7,929 nucleotides of DNA, taken from NCBI GenBank assembly GCA_002297005.1, contig DBIX01000001.1:1-7929 (forward strand), written 5' to 3'. Positions 1 through 5,841 of this stretch are shown here, piece by piece. The DNA comes from Cyanobacteria bacterium UBA791. Lineage in GTDB: Bacteria > Cyanobacteriota > Vampirovibrionia > Gastranaerophilales > Gastranaerophilaceae. Each line of letters opens with the position of its first letter. Position 1 is the stretch's first letter. A program made the translations under genes and the position numbers. The notes under the pieces were generated by a model. That model searched no databases, was not told where the DNA came from, and worked only from the letters and a program-made list of their open reading frames with translations.

Positions 1-3000
1 TGTTACGTCCGTTAACATCATCTGATTTGATTGTAAGCATTTCTTGAAGTGTGTATGCTGCACCGTAAGCTTCAAGAGCCCAAACTTCCATTTCACCAAA
101 TCTTTGACCACCGAATTGAGCCTTACCACCTAAAGGTTGTTGTGTTACTAATGAGTAAGGACCAGTTGAACGAGCGTGAATCTTATCATCAACTAAGTGG
201 ACAAGTTTCAATATATATGTTAAACCAACTGCAACTGGTTCATCGAATGGTTCACCAGTTCTACCGTCGATTAAACGAACTTTACCGTCTTCGCCAACCC
301 AATCGCAACCTGATTCTTTAATACCTTTTAGTAATTCAGCTTTAGTTGCAATTTCTGATTGGTTTTCGCCATATCTTTCATCAAAAGATGGAGCTTCGTA
401 GTAGTTACCTGTTAAGTATGCTGCTAAACCTAATAAGTGTTCGTAAGTTTGACCTACGTTCATACGTGAAGGAACACCTAGTGGGTTCAATACAACATCG
501 ATTGGTGTACCGTCTGGTAAGAATGGCATATCTTCTTTTGGAAGAATTCTTGATACGATACCTTTGTTACCGTGACGACCTGAAAGTTTATCACCTACAG
601 ATACTTTACGTTTTTGAGCGATGTAAACTCTAATAACTGTATTTGCACCTGGTGGTAATTCATCACCTTTTTCTCTGTCAAATACTTTAACATCAAGAAC
701 TCTACCGCCTTCGCCGTGAGGAACTCTTAATGAATTATCTTTTACATCTCTTGCTTTTTCAGCGAAGATTGCTCTTAATAATTTTTCTTCAGGTGGGTGT
801 TCAGATTCACCTTTTGGTGTAACTTTACCTACAAGAATATCATCTGCATAAACTCTTGCACCGATACGAACGATACCACGTTCATCCAAGTGTCTTAAAG
901 CATCTTCAGAAACGTTTGGAATTTCACGAGTAATTTCTTCTGGTCCAAGTTTTGTTTGTCTTGCATCTATTTCTAATTTTTCAATGTGAACTGATGTGAA
1001 AATATCATCGTGAACGCATCTTTCTGAAAGTAAGATAGCATCCTCGAAGTTATATCCTTCCCAAGGCATATATGCTACTAAAACATTTTTACCTAATGAA
1101 AGCTCACCACCACATGTTGAAGCACCATCTGCAAGTACATCACCAACGTGAACTTTATCACCCTCTTTAACGATAGGTTTTTGGTTAATACATGTATCTT
1201 GGTTACTTCTTACATATTTCATTAATTGATATAAGTGAGGTTTATTGTCCATATCTCTAACAATAATTTCTTCACCTACAACTCTTTCTACAGTACCGTC
1301 ACAGTCGCAAACGATAACCATACCTGAGTCTTTAGCAACTCTCTTTTCCATACCTGTACCAACAACTGGTCTTTGAGTAATTAAAAGAGGTACTGATTGA
1401 CGTTGCATGTTAGAACCCATCAATGCACGGTTGGCATCATCGTGTTCAATGAATGGAATCATTGATGTCGCAACTGAGATAATTTGAATTGGGCAAACAC
1501 CCACAAAGTCAACTTTTGAAGATTCGCACATAATGAACTCTGAACGATAACGAGCAGGAACATTTGCATCTTTAAATCTTCTATCTTCTGTTAATTTAAC
1601 GTCAGCTGGAGCACAACGATAGTTTTCGTCTTCGTCAGCTGTCATATAAACTACTTCATCTGTTACAACGCCGTCTTTTACAACGAAGAATGGTGATTCG
1701 ATAAAACCATAATCGTTAACACGAGCGTGTGTAGCTAATGAACCAATCAAACCTGCGTTAGGTCCTTCAGGTGTTTCAATTGGACAAATACGACCGTAGT
1801 GAGATGGGTGGATGTCACGAACTGCGAAACCAGCTCTTTCTCTTTGTAAACCGCCAGGTCCTAATGCTGAAATACGTCTTTTGTGAGTCAACTCAGCAAG
1901 TGGGTTAATTTGGTCCATGAATTGTGATAACTGAGAACTACCAAAGAATTCTTTCAAAGAAGCAACTAATGGTTTAGTGTTCAATAAGTTCAATGGAGTA
2001 AGAGTTTCACTATCTTGAAGTGTCATTCTTTCTTTAACGATACGTTCAATACGGCTTAAACCAACTCTGAATTGGTTTTGTAACAATTCACCAACTGAAC
2101 GAATACGTCTATTACCTAAATGGTCAATATCATCAACTGTACCTTCATCATAAGTTAAGTTAATTAAGTATTCGATAGATTGAACAATATCAGTAATAGT
2201 CAATGTTCTTTGAGAAGCATGAATATTCAAGTTCAATTTTTTGTTTAATTTGTAACGACCTACACGACCAATATCGTATTTCTTTTCATCGAAGAAACGA
2301 GCTTCGATAATTTGACGACCACCTTGAGCAGATGCAGGATCACCAGGTCTTAGTTTTTTGTATACATCAATTAAAGCATCTTCTGTTGTTTCAGTTGTAT
2401 CTTTTTCTAATGTTTTCTTTAAGAATTCAAAGTGAGTGAAAGATGCTTCCATTTCAGCTACTGACAAGCCCATAGCCTTCAATAATGTAGTAGCTAAGAT
2501 TTTTCTGTTTTTATCGATTTTAACGTAAATTAAATCGTTAGAATCTGTTTCAATCTTGATCCAAGCACCTCTGTTTGGAATGATTGTAGCATTGTATAAA
2601 CGTTTACCAGTTGGTGAAACATCACGTTTGAAGTAAACACCAGGTGAACGAACGATTTGAGAAACGATAACACGTTCTGCACCGTTAACAATAAAAGTAC
2701 CTTTATCAGTCATAGTAGGAATATCACCGATATATACTTCTTGTTCTTTAATTTCACCAGAATCACGGTTAACTAATCTAACCATTACACGTAATTGTTT
2801 TGCGTAAGTAGTATCGTGAATTCTAGCTTCTTCGATAGAATACTTAGCATTATCAAATGTATAATTTGGTAAAAAGTGTAATTCTAAACGACCAGTATAG
2901 TCTTTGATTGGTGAAAAAGAAAGTAATTCTTCTTTTAAACCTTCTGTTAAAAACCATTCAAATGATTTTTTTTGCACCTCAATAAGGTCAGGTAAATCGT

Positions 3001-3058
3001 CCAATCTGGTACTTGGAATACCCATTGGAGTTACTCTTTCTGCGAATTTTGTCGACAT
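1..3058 (-). CDS. rpoB: DNA-directed RNA polymerase subunit beta (3' end beyond window)
   Basis: Beta subunit of the multisubunit RNA polymerase; with beta' it forms the catalytic cleft. I translated the minus strand from ATG at 3058 and it stays open to the window edge, giving 1019 codons. Visible landmarks are the N-terminal MGIPSTRLDDLPDLIEVQK region, the rifampicin pocket at about residues 375-400 (SSQLSQFMDQINPLAELTHK), the following RRISALGPGG and HPSHYGRICPIETPEGPN stretch, EDAILLSER in the central part, and GDKLSGRHGNKG at 822-833, whose K824 and K832 match E. coli K1065 and K1073. The visible sequence ends in DDVNGRN, so only the last few dozen residues (roughly 50-100, going by other beta subunits) are missing. 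Rifampicin-contact residues are wild type: D382, H392 and S397 (E. coli 516, 526, 531). Several motifs match cyanobacterial beta closely. The start is supported by GAGG eight bases upstream. No rplL lies directly upstream. Confidence 0.98.
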   Translation of the reverse strand, partial: MSTKFAERVTPMGIPSTRLDDLPDLIEVQKKSFEWFLTEGLKEELLSFSPIKDYTGRLELHFLPNYTFDNAKYSIEEARIHDTTYAKQLRVMVRLVNRDSGEIKEQEVYIGDIPTMTDKGTFIVNGAERVIVSQIVRSPGVYFKRDVSPTGKRLYNATIIPNRGAWIKIETDSNDLIYVKIDKNRKILATTLLKAMGLSVAEMEASFTHFEFLKKTLEKDTTETTEDALIDVYKKLRPGDPASAQGGRQIIEARFFDEKKYDIGRVGRYKLNKKLNLNIHASQRTLTITDIVQSIEYLINLTYDEGTVDDIDHLGNRRIRSVGELLQNQFRVGLSRIERIVKERMTLQDSETLTPLNLLNTKPLVASLKEFFGSSQLSQFMDQINPLAELTHKRRISALGPGGLQRERAGFAVRDIHPSHYGRICPIETPEGPNAGLIGSLATHARVNDYGFIESPFFVVKDGVVTDEVVYMTADEDENYRCAPADVKLTEDRRFKDANVPARYRSEFIMCESSKVDFVGVCPIQIISVATSMIPFIEHDDANRALMGSNMQRQSVPLLITQRPVVGTGMEKRVAKDSGMVIVCDCDGTVERVVGEEIIVRDMDNKPHLYQLMKYVRSNQDTCINQKPIVKEGDKVHVGDVLADGASTCGGELSLGKNVLVAYMPWEGYNFEDAILLSERCVHDDIFTSVHIEKLEIDARQTKLGPEEITREIPNVSEDALRHLDERGIVRIGARVYADDILVGKVTPKGESEHPPEEKLLRAIFAEKARDVKDNSLRVPHGEGGRVLDVKVFDREKGDELPPGANTVIRVYIAQKRKVSVGDKLSGRHGNKGIVSRILPKEDMPFLPDGTPIDVVLNPLGVPSRMNVGQTYEHLLGLAAYLTGNYYEAPSFDERYGENQSEIATKAELLKGIKESGCDWVGEDGKVRLIDGRTGEPFDEPVAVGLTYILKLVHLVDDKIHARSTGPYSLVTQQPLGGKAQFGGQRFGEMEVWALEAYGAAYTLQEMLTIKSDDVNGRN

Positions 3059-3066
3059 TCTATAAA

Positions 3067-3070
3067 CCTC
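3067..3070 (-). promoter_or_regulatory. rpoB ribosome binding site
   Basis: On the minus strand GAGG lies eight bases before the ATG at 3058. This supports that start over the in-frame Met at residue 12, which has no comparable site in front of it. Confidence 0.6.
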
Positions 3071-3129
3071 GCTTCTTGTATTATTCATATTGTGTACGTA
3101 CTAAAAAATTTATAAAACTTAACATTTCT

Positions 3130-3158
3130 GTTATAGCCTATAAGAACATGTATTTTAA
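3130..3158 (-). promoter_or_regulatory. Possible rpoB promoter
   Basis: Minus-strand TATAAC (3130-3135) has TTAAAA (3153-3158) upstream at 17-bp spacing, which would start a transcript about 65 bases before the rpoB ATG. The match to sigma-70 consensus is moderate, and the region is so AT-rich that chance matches are common. The call rests on position and spacing only. Confidence 0.3.
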
Positions 3159-3337
3159 TGTTACTACGACAATATAAATAGTCAAGAAATCATGTAAAAA
3201 TTACACTAAAAAATTGTTACAAAATTTTACAATTAAAAACTGTCATGTTAAAACTCGCAATATAATTAGCTTTGACTGTCAAGTGGGGTTTAGAAAGTTT
3301 ATAACTTACGGATATTCTTCCATGTCATTGCTAATAT

Positions 3338-3368
3338 TGTCATGCTGAACTCGTTTCAGCATCTTACC
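3338..3368 (+). repeat. Left flanking repeat, apparently intact copy
   Basis: The element begins TGTCATGCTGAACTCGTTT (3338-3356) and continues CAGCATCTTACC (3357-3368). It carries an 8-bp perfect stem, ATGCTGAA (3342-3349) with TTCAGCAT (3355-3362), around a 5-base loop. Its two halves reappear in inverted orientation on the other side of the GIY-YIG gene (17 of 19 and 11 of 12 positions identical). TGTCATnCTGAACTTGTTTCAG-type sequences are familiar dispersed intergenic repeats in many bacteria; that it is multicopy in this genome is an inference. Confidence 0.6.
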
Positions 3369-3385
3369 AGCTTGGAATAGATAAA

Positions 3386-3676
3386 TTAAATGATACTCTC
3401 AAATAAATCTTTCATTTCTGGATTAAATTCTTTTATCAAATTTATCTTCCATCGTCTATGCCAACGTTTTAATTGTTTTTCTCTGTTTAATGCTGTTTCT
3501 ACATCCTCTGTTTGTTCATAATATACTAATCTATCTAAGTTATATTTTTCTGTAAAACCCTCTACTATTTTATTCTTATGTTCCCATATACGTTTTTGAA
3601 GATTACTTGTTACTCCAATATAAAATGTTGTTTCTTCAAAATTGGTTAAAATATATACAAAATAAGATTTTTTCAT
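3386..3676 (-). CDS. GIY-YIG nuclease family protein
   Basis: A 96-residue single-domain protein of the small GIY-YIG superfamily (UPF0213/UvrC N-terminal-like). The signature is VYI at residues 7-9 and YIG at 19-21, followed by the conserved Arg29 and His33, and NREKQLKRW at 64-72 with Glu66 in the position of the metal-binding catalytic Glu. Length and the conserved GFTEKYN (40-46) and LVYYE (50-54) segments fit the family's free-standing members, so it looks complete and active. These proteins probably cut or nick DNA, but the substrate of this subfamily is not settled. It lies upstream of rpoB on the same strand, inside inverted repeats. The ATG at 3676 has no visible Shine-Dalgarno sequence, and a TGCTATAAT box sits only seven bases upstream, so the message may be nearly leaderless. 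Confidence 0.9.
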   Translation of the reverse strand: MKKSYFVYILTNFEETTFYIGVTSNLQKRIWEHKNKIVEGFTEKYNLDRLVYYEQTEDVETALNREKQLKRWHRRWKINLIKEFNPEMKDLFESII

Positions 3677-3682
3677 AGATTA

Positions 3683-3691
3683 ATTATAGCA
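3683..3691 (-). promoter_or_regulatory. Extended -10 promoter of the GIY-YIG gene
   Basis: Minus-strand TGCTATAAT is a perfect extended -10 box. Its expected start point falls at or next to the ATG at 3676. No good -35 was seen at 16-18 bp, where the sequence is already repeat arm. Confidence 0.45.
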
Positions 3692-3700
3692 TACTACGTT

Positions 3701-3782
3701 GGTAAGATTCTGTGGAGAAACCAGACATTTTTCACGAAATCATAGATTTCTGAAAAAGCAGTCAAACAAGTTCAGAATGACA
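3701..3782 (-). repeat. Right flanking repeat, split into two half-sites
   Basis: Read on the minus strand, TGTCATTCTGAACTTGTTT (3764-3782) matches the first half of the left repeat, and CAGAATCTTACC (3701-3712) matches its second half. The halves are contiguous at 3338-3368 but here are 51 bp apart (3713-3763). The intervening segment is mostly a hairpin. Either something inserted into this copy, or the copy diverged by local rearrangement. Confidence 0.5.
3724..3763. repeat. Imperfect 40-bp hairpin inside the right repeat
   Basis: Complementary blocks nest around a 3-base loop: GAC/GTC (3724-3726 and 3761-3763), TTTTTC/GAAAAA (3728-3733 and 3752-3757), and GAAATC/GATTTC (3736-3741 and 3745-3750). 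They are separated by small asymmetric bulges. No T-run follows on either strand, so a terminator is unlikely. Confidence 0.55.
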
Positions 3783-3833
3783 CAAAAGGTATGGCGAAGT
3801 TTGAGATAAATATTCTACCCACCACTCAATATT

Positions 3834-3871
3834 TTTACAATGTTCTATTAATTTATATAATATGTTATAAT
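3834..3871 (+). promoter_or_regulatory. Promoter of the pilin/S74 fusion gene
   Basis: There are two perfect TATAAT boxes. The first (3856-3861) has TTTACA (3834-3839) at 16-bp spacing. The second (3866-3871) is preceded by TG in extended -10 form. They would give leaders of about 14 and 4 bases before the ATG at 3882. There is no clear Shine-Dalgarno sequence, which implies a very short or leaderless message. Confidence 0.6.
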
Positions 3872-3881
3872 AATTAAGATT

Positions 3882-5828
3882 ATGAACGAGATATTATCAA
3901 TATTTAGAAATAAAAAAGCCTTTACCATTGCAGAAATGACAGTTGTACTATTAATCTTGTCATTAGTAATGGCAGCTATTTTACCTGTCACAACAAACAA
4001 AAAAACTAGTGGTGGCAGTTCAGGTTCTGGTGGAGGAGGACTTTGGAAATTAGCTAGAAACAATACCGACATTTGGTTTGCATCTCCAGCCTCTACACAA
4101 AGTGCCATGCTTGGTACTTCAGTAACTCCTGATGCACAAGGATTAGCAAGACTATATATCAATATTCCTAACAGTAATACTCGTTCTCAAATCGGAATGA
4201 TGTATAACAACACAACTGTTGGTTACATTAGATTTAAAAACAATAATAACATGGGCTTTGGCATGAATGCGGTACAAAACAGTACTGGTTCAAACAACTT
4301 TGGTGCTGGCTATAATGTAATGACAGGGAGCGTGTCAGGTTCATACAATACAGGTATTGGATACGAAGCACTTACTTCTGCAACATCAGCAAATCACAAT
4401 GTCTCTATTGGGTATAAAACCTTAAGAGCAAACACTACTGGTAGTCACAATATTGCTCTTTCTCAAGAAGCTTTAACCGCTAATACTACGGGGGTTCAAA
4501 ATGTAGCTTTAGGTTTATACGGATTAAAGACAAATAGCACAGGTTCTAACAATGTTGCAGTAGGTCACAATAGCCTTTATAGTAATACCGCAAGTGGAAA
4601 TATTGGTATAGGTGAACATTCTCTGTACGCAACTTCAAGTGGTTCAAACAATATTGCGATAGGACAAGTAGCAGGGTATGCAAATACTACTGGAGGTTCA
4701 AATGTAGCCATTGGCTATCAATCTCTTAGAAACAAACAAACAGGGAATAATAATGTAGCTATTGGAACAGAACCTCTTATTACAAATGGAAATGGTTCAA
4801 ACAATGTCGGTGTTGGCTACCGTTCATTATATTTAGATACGACTGGTAGTTATAATTCTTTTGTCGGTTTTCAAGCTGGTTACAACGTAACCTCTGGTAC
4901 TGCAAATACTGGTATTGGTCAAGGTGCAGTAGATGGAGTACAAACAGGCTCTAATAATACTGGAGTAGGCTACAAAGCTTGTAGTTCAGTTTCTGGTAGC
5001 AACAAAACTTGTTTAGGTACATCTTCTGGATATTCAAATTTGCCTGCTGGTTTTACTTTCAACAATACCACTGCAGAAACAATTGTTGGTTCAGGTGCAG
5101 GAAATATTTTCTTACATGCCGGTAATGTTTATGTGAGAAGTGGCAATACAATTAACACAGGTTCTAAACTTACTGTTAACGGCAATACTGAAACAACAAC
5201 AAATTTAACCGTTGGTACTTATGCAAATGTGGGAACATATCTTCATACGGGTAGTTATGTTAATGCTACAACAACCGTAACAGCAGGTACTTCAGCTTAT
5301 TCAAACTGGACTTACACAAATTATATTAGACAAAGAACTGGTGCAAATTATTCTACAGAAATTTGGGGTACATTCACAGGTACGTATAACACAATTTCTG
5401 ATAAAAGACTTAAAAATATTGAGGGTTTTGCAAATACAGGTTTGAACGAAATCAAAAAACTTGACGTATATAAATTTACATATAAGACAGAGCCAAAGGT
5501 AGAAAGAGTTGGTCTTATTGCACAAGACGTTGAAAAAGTTCTACCTTATGCAGTTACTAAAAATGAAGAAGGTTACTTAGTTCTTCGTCAAGACAATATT
5601 TTATTCACAATGTTCAATGCTATTAAAGACTTAGACAAAATGTTTGAAAATCTAAAAACAAAAGTTCAAGATTATATCATCCGTTTGAACCGTGCAGAAG
5701 ATAGAATTCATGCTTTAATAGAAGTGAACAAACAATTATCAAAAAGAGTAGACACTTTGGAAAAACGTGTTGACGCTTTAGAAAAAGGCATAAAAGTTTT
5801 AGAAAAAAATCAATGTAAATGCAAATAG
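3882..5828 (+). CDS. Type IV prepilin-like surface protein with beta-roll repeats and S74 chaperone domain
   Basis: 648 residues of mixed architecture. Residues 1-13 are a class III prepilin leader ending KKA, followed by FTIAE (F14 = +1, E18 = +5) and a hydrophobic helix to about 35, so prepilin peptidase and type IV pilus-like export are expected. Residues 43-53 are a Gly/Ser linker. From 136 to 386 run about fifteen 17-residue repeats of the form GSNNxAIGxxSLxxNTT. Residues 400-505 are Thr/Asn-rich and tail-fibre-like. From 506 comes a peptidase S74/intramolecular chaperone domain (SDKRLKNI, then VGLIAQDVEKVLPYAV at 543-558) with Ser506 and Lys511 in the spacing of the self-cleavage dyad, then a coiled coil at about 584-642 ending in QCKCK. 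No conventional pilin globular domain is present. I infer an adhesin or fibre displayed through a type IV pilus-type system, trimerised and possibly self-cleaved before Ser506. The start is fixed by the leader. rpiB follows 13 bp downstream. Confidence 0.88.
   Translation: MNEILSIFRNKKAFTIAEMTVVLLILSLVMAAILPVTTNKKTSGGSSGSGGGGLWKLARNNTDIWFASPASTQSAMLGTSVTPDAQGLARLYINIPNSNTRSQIGMMYNNTTVGYIRFKNNNNMGFGMNAVQNSTGSNNFGAGYNVMTGSVSGSYNTGIGYEALTSATSANHNVSIGYKTLRANTTGSHNIALSQEALTANTTGVQNVALGLYGLKTNSTGSNNVAVGHNSLYSNTASGNIGIGEHSLYATSSGSNNIAIGQVAGYANTTGGSNVAIGYQSLRNKQTGNNNVAIGTEPLITNGNGSNNVGVGYRSLYLDTTGSYNSFVGFQAGYNVTSGTANTGIGQGAVDGVQTGSNNTGVGYKACSSVSGSNKTCLGTSSGYSNLPAGFTFNNTTAETIVGSGAGNIFLHAGNVYVRSGNTINTGSKLTVNGNTETTTNLTVGTYANVGTYLHTGSYVNATTTVTAGTSAYSNWTYTNYIRQRTGANYSTEIWGTFTGTYNTISDKRLKNIEGFANTGLNEIKKLDVYKFTYKTEPKVERVGLIAQDVEKVLPYAVTKNEEGYLVLRQDNILFTMFNAIKDLDKMFENLKTKVQDYIIRLNRAEDRIHALIEVNKQLSKRVDTLEKRVDALEKGIKVLEKNQCKCK
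4287..5039 (+). repeat. 51-nt in-frame repeat array encoding 17-residue units
   Basis: Units begin at residues 136, 153, 170, 187, 204, 221, 238, 254, 271, 288, 305, 322, 339, 356 and 372, so spacing is 17 with two 16-residue exceptions. The most conserved part is the G-S-N-N-x-A-I-G core. The DNA copies are degenerate, so the array is old rather than a recent tandem expansion. The pattern resembles YadA-head type (V/I)G repeats but with a longer unit, suggesting one beta-roll turn per repeat. Confidence 0.8.
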
Positions 5829-5833
5829 AAAGG
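5827..5833 (+). promoter_or_regulatory. rpiB ribosome binding site overlapping the upstream stop codon
   Basis: AGAAAGG ends eight bases before the rpiB ATG at 5842, and its first two bases are the end of the upstream TAG stop (5826-5828). This suggests the two genes are translated from one message. Confidence 0.65.
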
Positions 5834-5841
5834 TAAATAAA

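Larger units (their letters stand above)
3059..3385. other. Gene-free region between the GIY-YIG gene and rpoB
   Basis: These 327 bases hold no convincing coding frame. They contain the rpoB ribosome binding site and a candidate promoter on the minus strand. There are also several short AT-rich dyads: TGTAA-3-TTACA at 3193-3205, AATTGT-11-ACAATT at 3212-3234, and the palindrome TTGACTGTCAA at 3272-3282. The left copy of the flanking repeat is at 3338-3368. No stem followed by a T-run was seen, so there is no clear intrinsic terminator for the GIY-YIG gene and read-through toward rpoB is possible. Confidence 0.7.
3338..3782. mobile_element. Putative GIY-YIG cassette bounded by inverted repeats
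   Basis: A 445-bp unit contains one small minus-strand GIY-YIG gene. At its edges are the 19-bp inverted sequences TGTCATGCTGAACTCGTTT (3338-3356) and the complement of 3764-3782, differing at two positions. A nuclease gene enclosed by inverted copies of a REP-like repeat resembles arrangements in which an endonuclease or transposase-like protein is tied to a dispersed palindrome. No target-site duplication is obvious, and mobility is not shown. The alternative is two independent repeat copies that happen to flank a resident gene. Confidence 0.35.

Noticed and set aside
49..633. Two plus-strand open frames of about 90 residues inside the rpoB region
   Set aside because: Both are antisense to clearly conserved rpoB sequence, and their translations look like random Leu/Tyr/Arg-rich shadow frames.
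3277..3282. Perfect minus-strand TTGACA as an rpoB -35 box
   Set aside because: The only -10-like hexamer downstream (TATATT) is at 12-bp spacing, and nothing suitable lies at 16-18 bp. The motif is better read as half of the TTGACTGTCAA palindrome.
3342..3362. Left repeat stem as a terminator for the GIY-YIG gene
   Set aside because: The 8-bp stem is not followed by a T-run in the direction of transcription, so it lacks the form of an intrinsic terminator.
3848..4162. Minus-strand frame of 104 residues over the start of the pilin fusion gene
   Set aside because: It is antisense to the prepilin leader and helix, its composition mirrors that coding strand, and no ribosome binding site supports it.
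4287..5039. 51-nt periodicity as a CRISPR or noncoding tandem array
   Set aside because: The period is an exact multiple of three, lies in one long open frame, and similarity is stronger in protein than in DNA, so it is a coding repeat.
3882..5828. Classical trimeric autotransporter (YadA-like) or phage tail fibre
   Set aside because: There is no C-terminal beta-barrel anchor and no neighbouring phage genes. The N-terminus is a prepilin signal and the C-terminus is an S74 domain.
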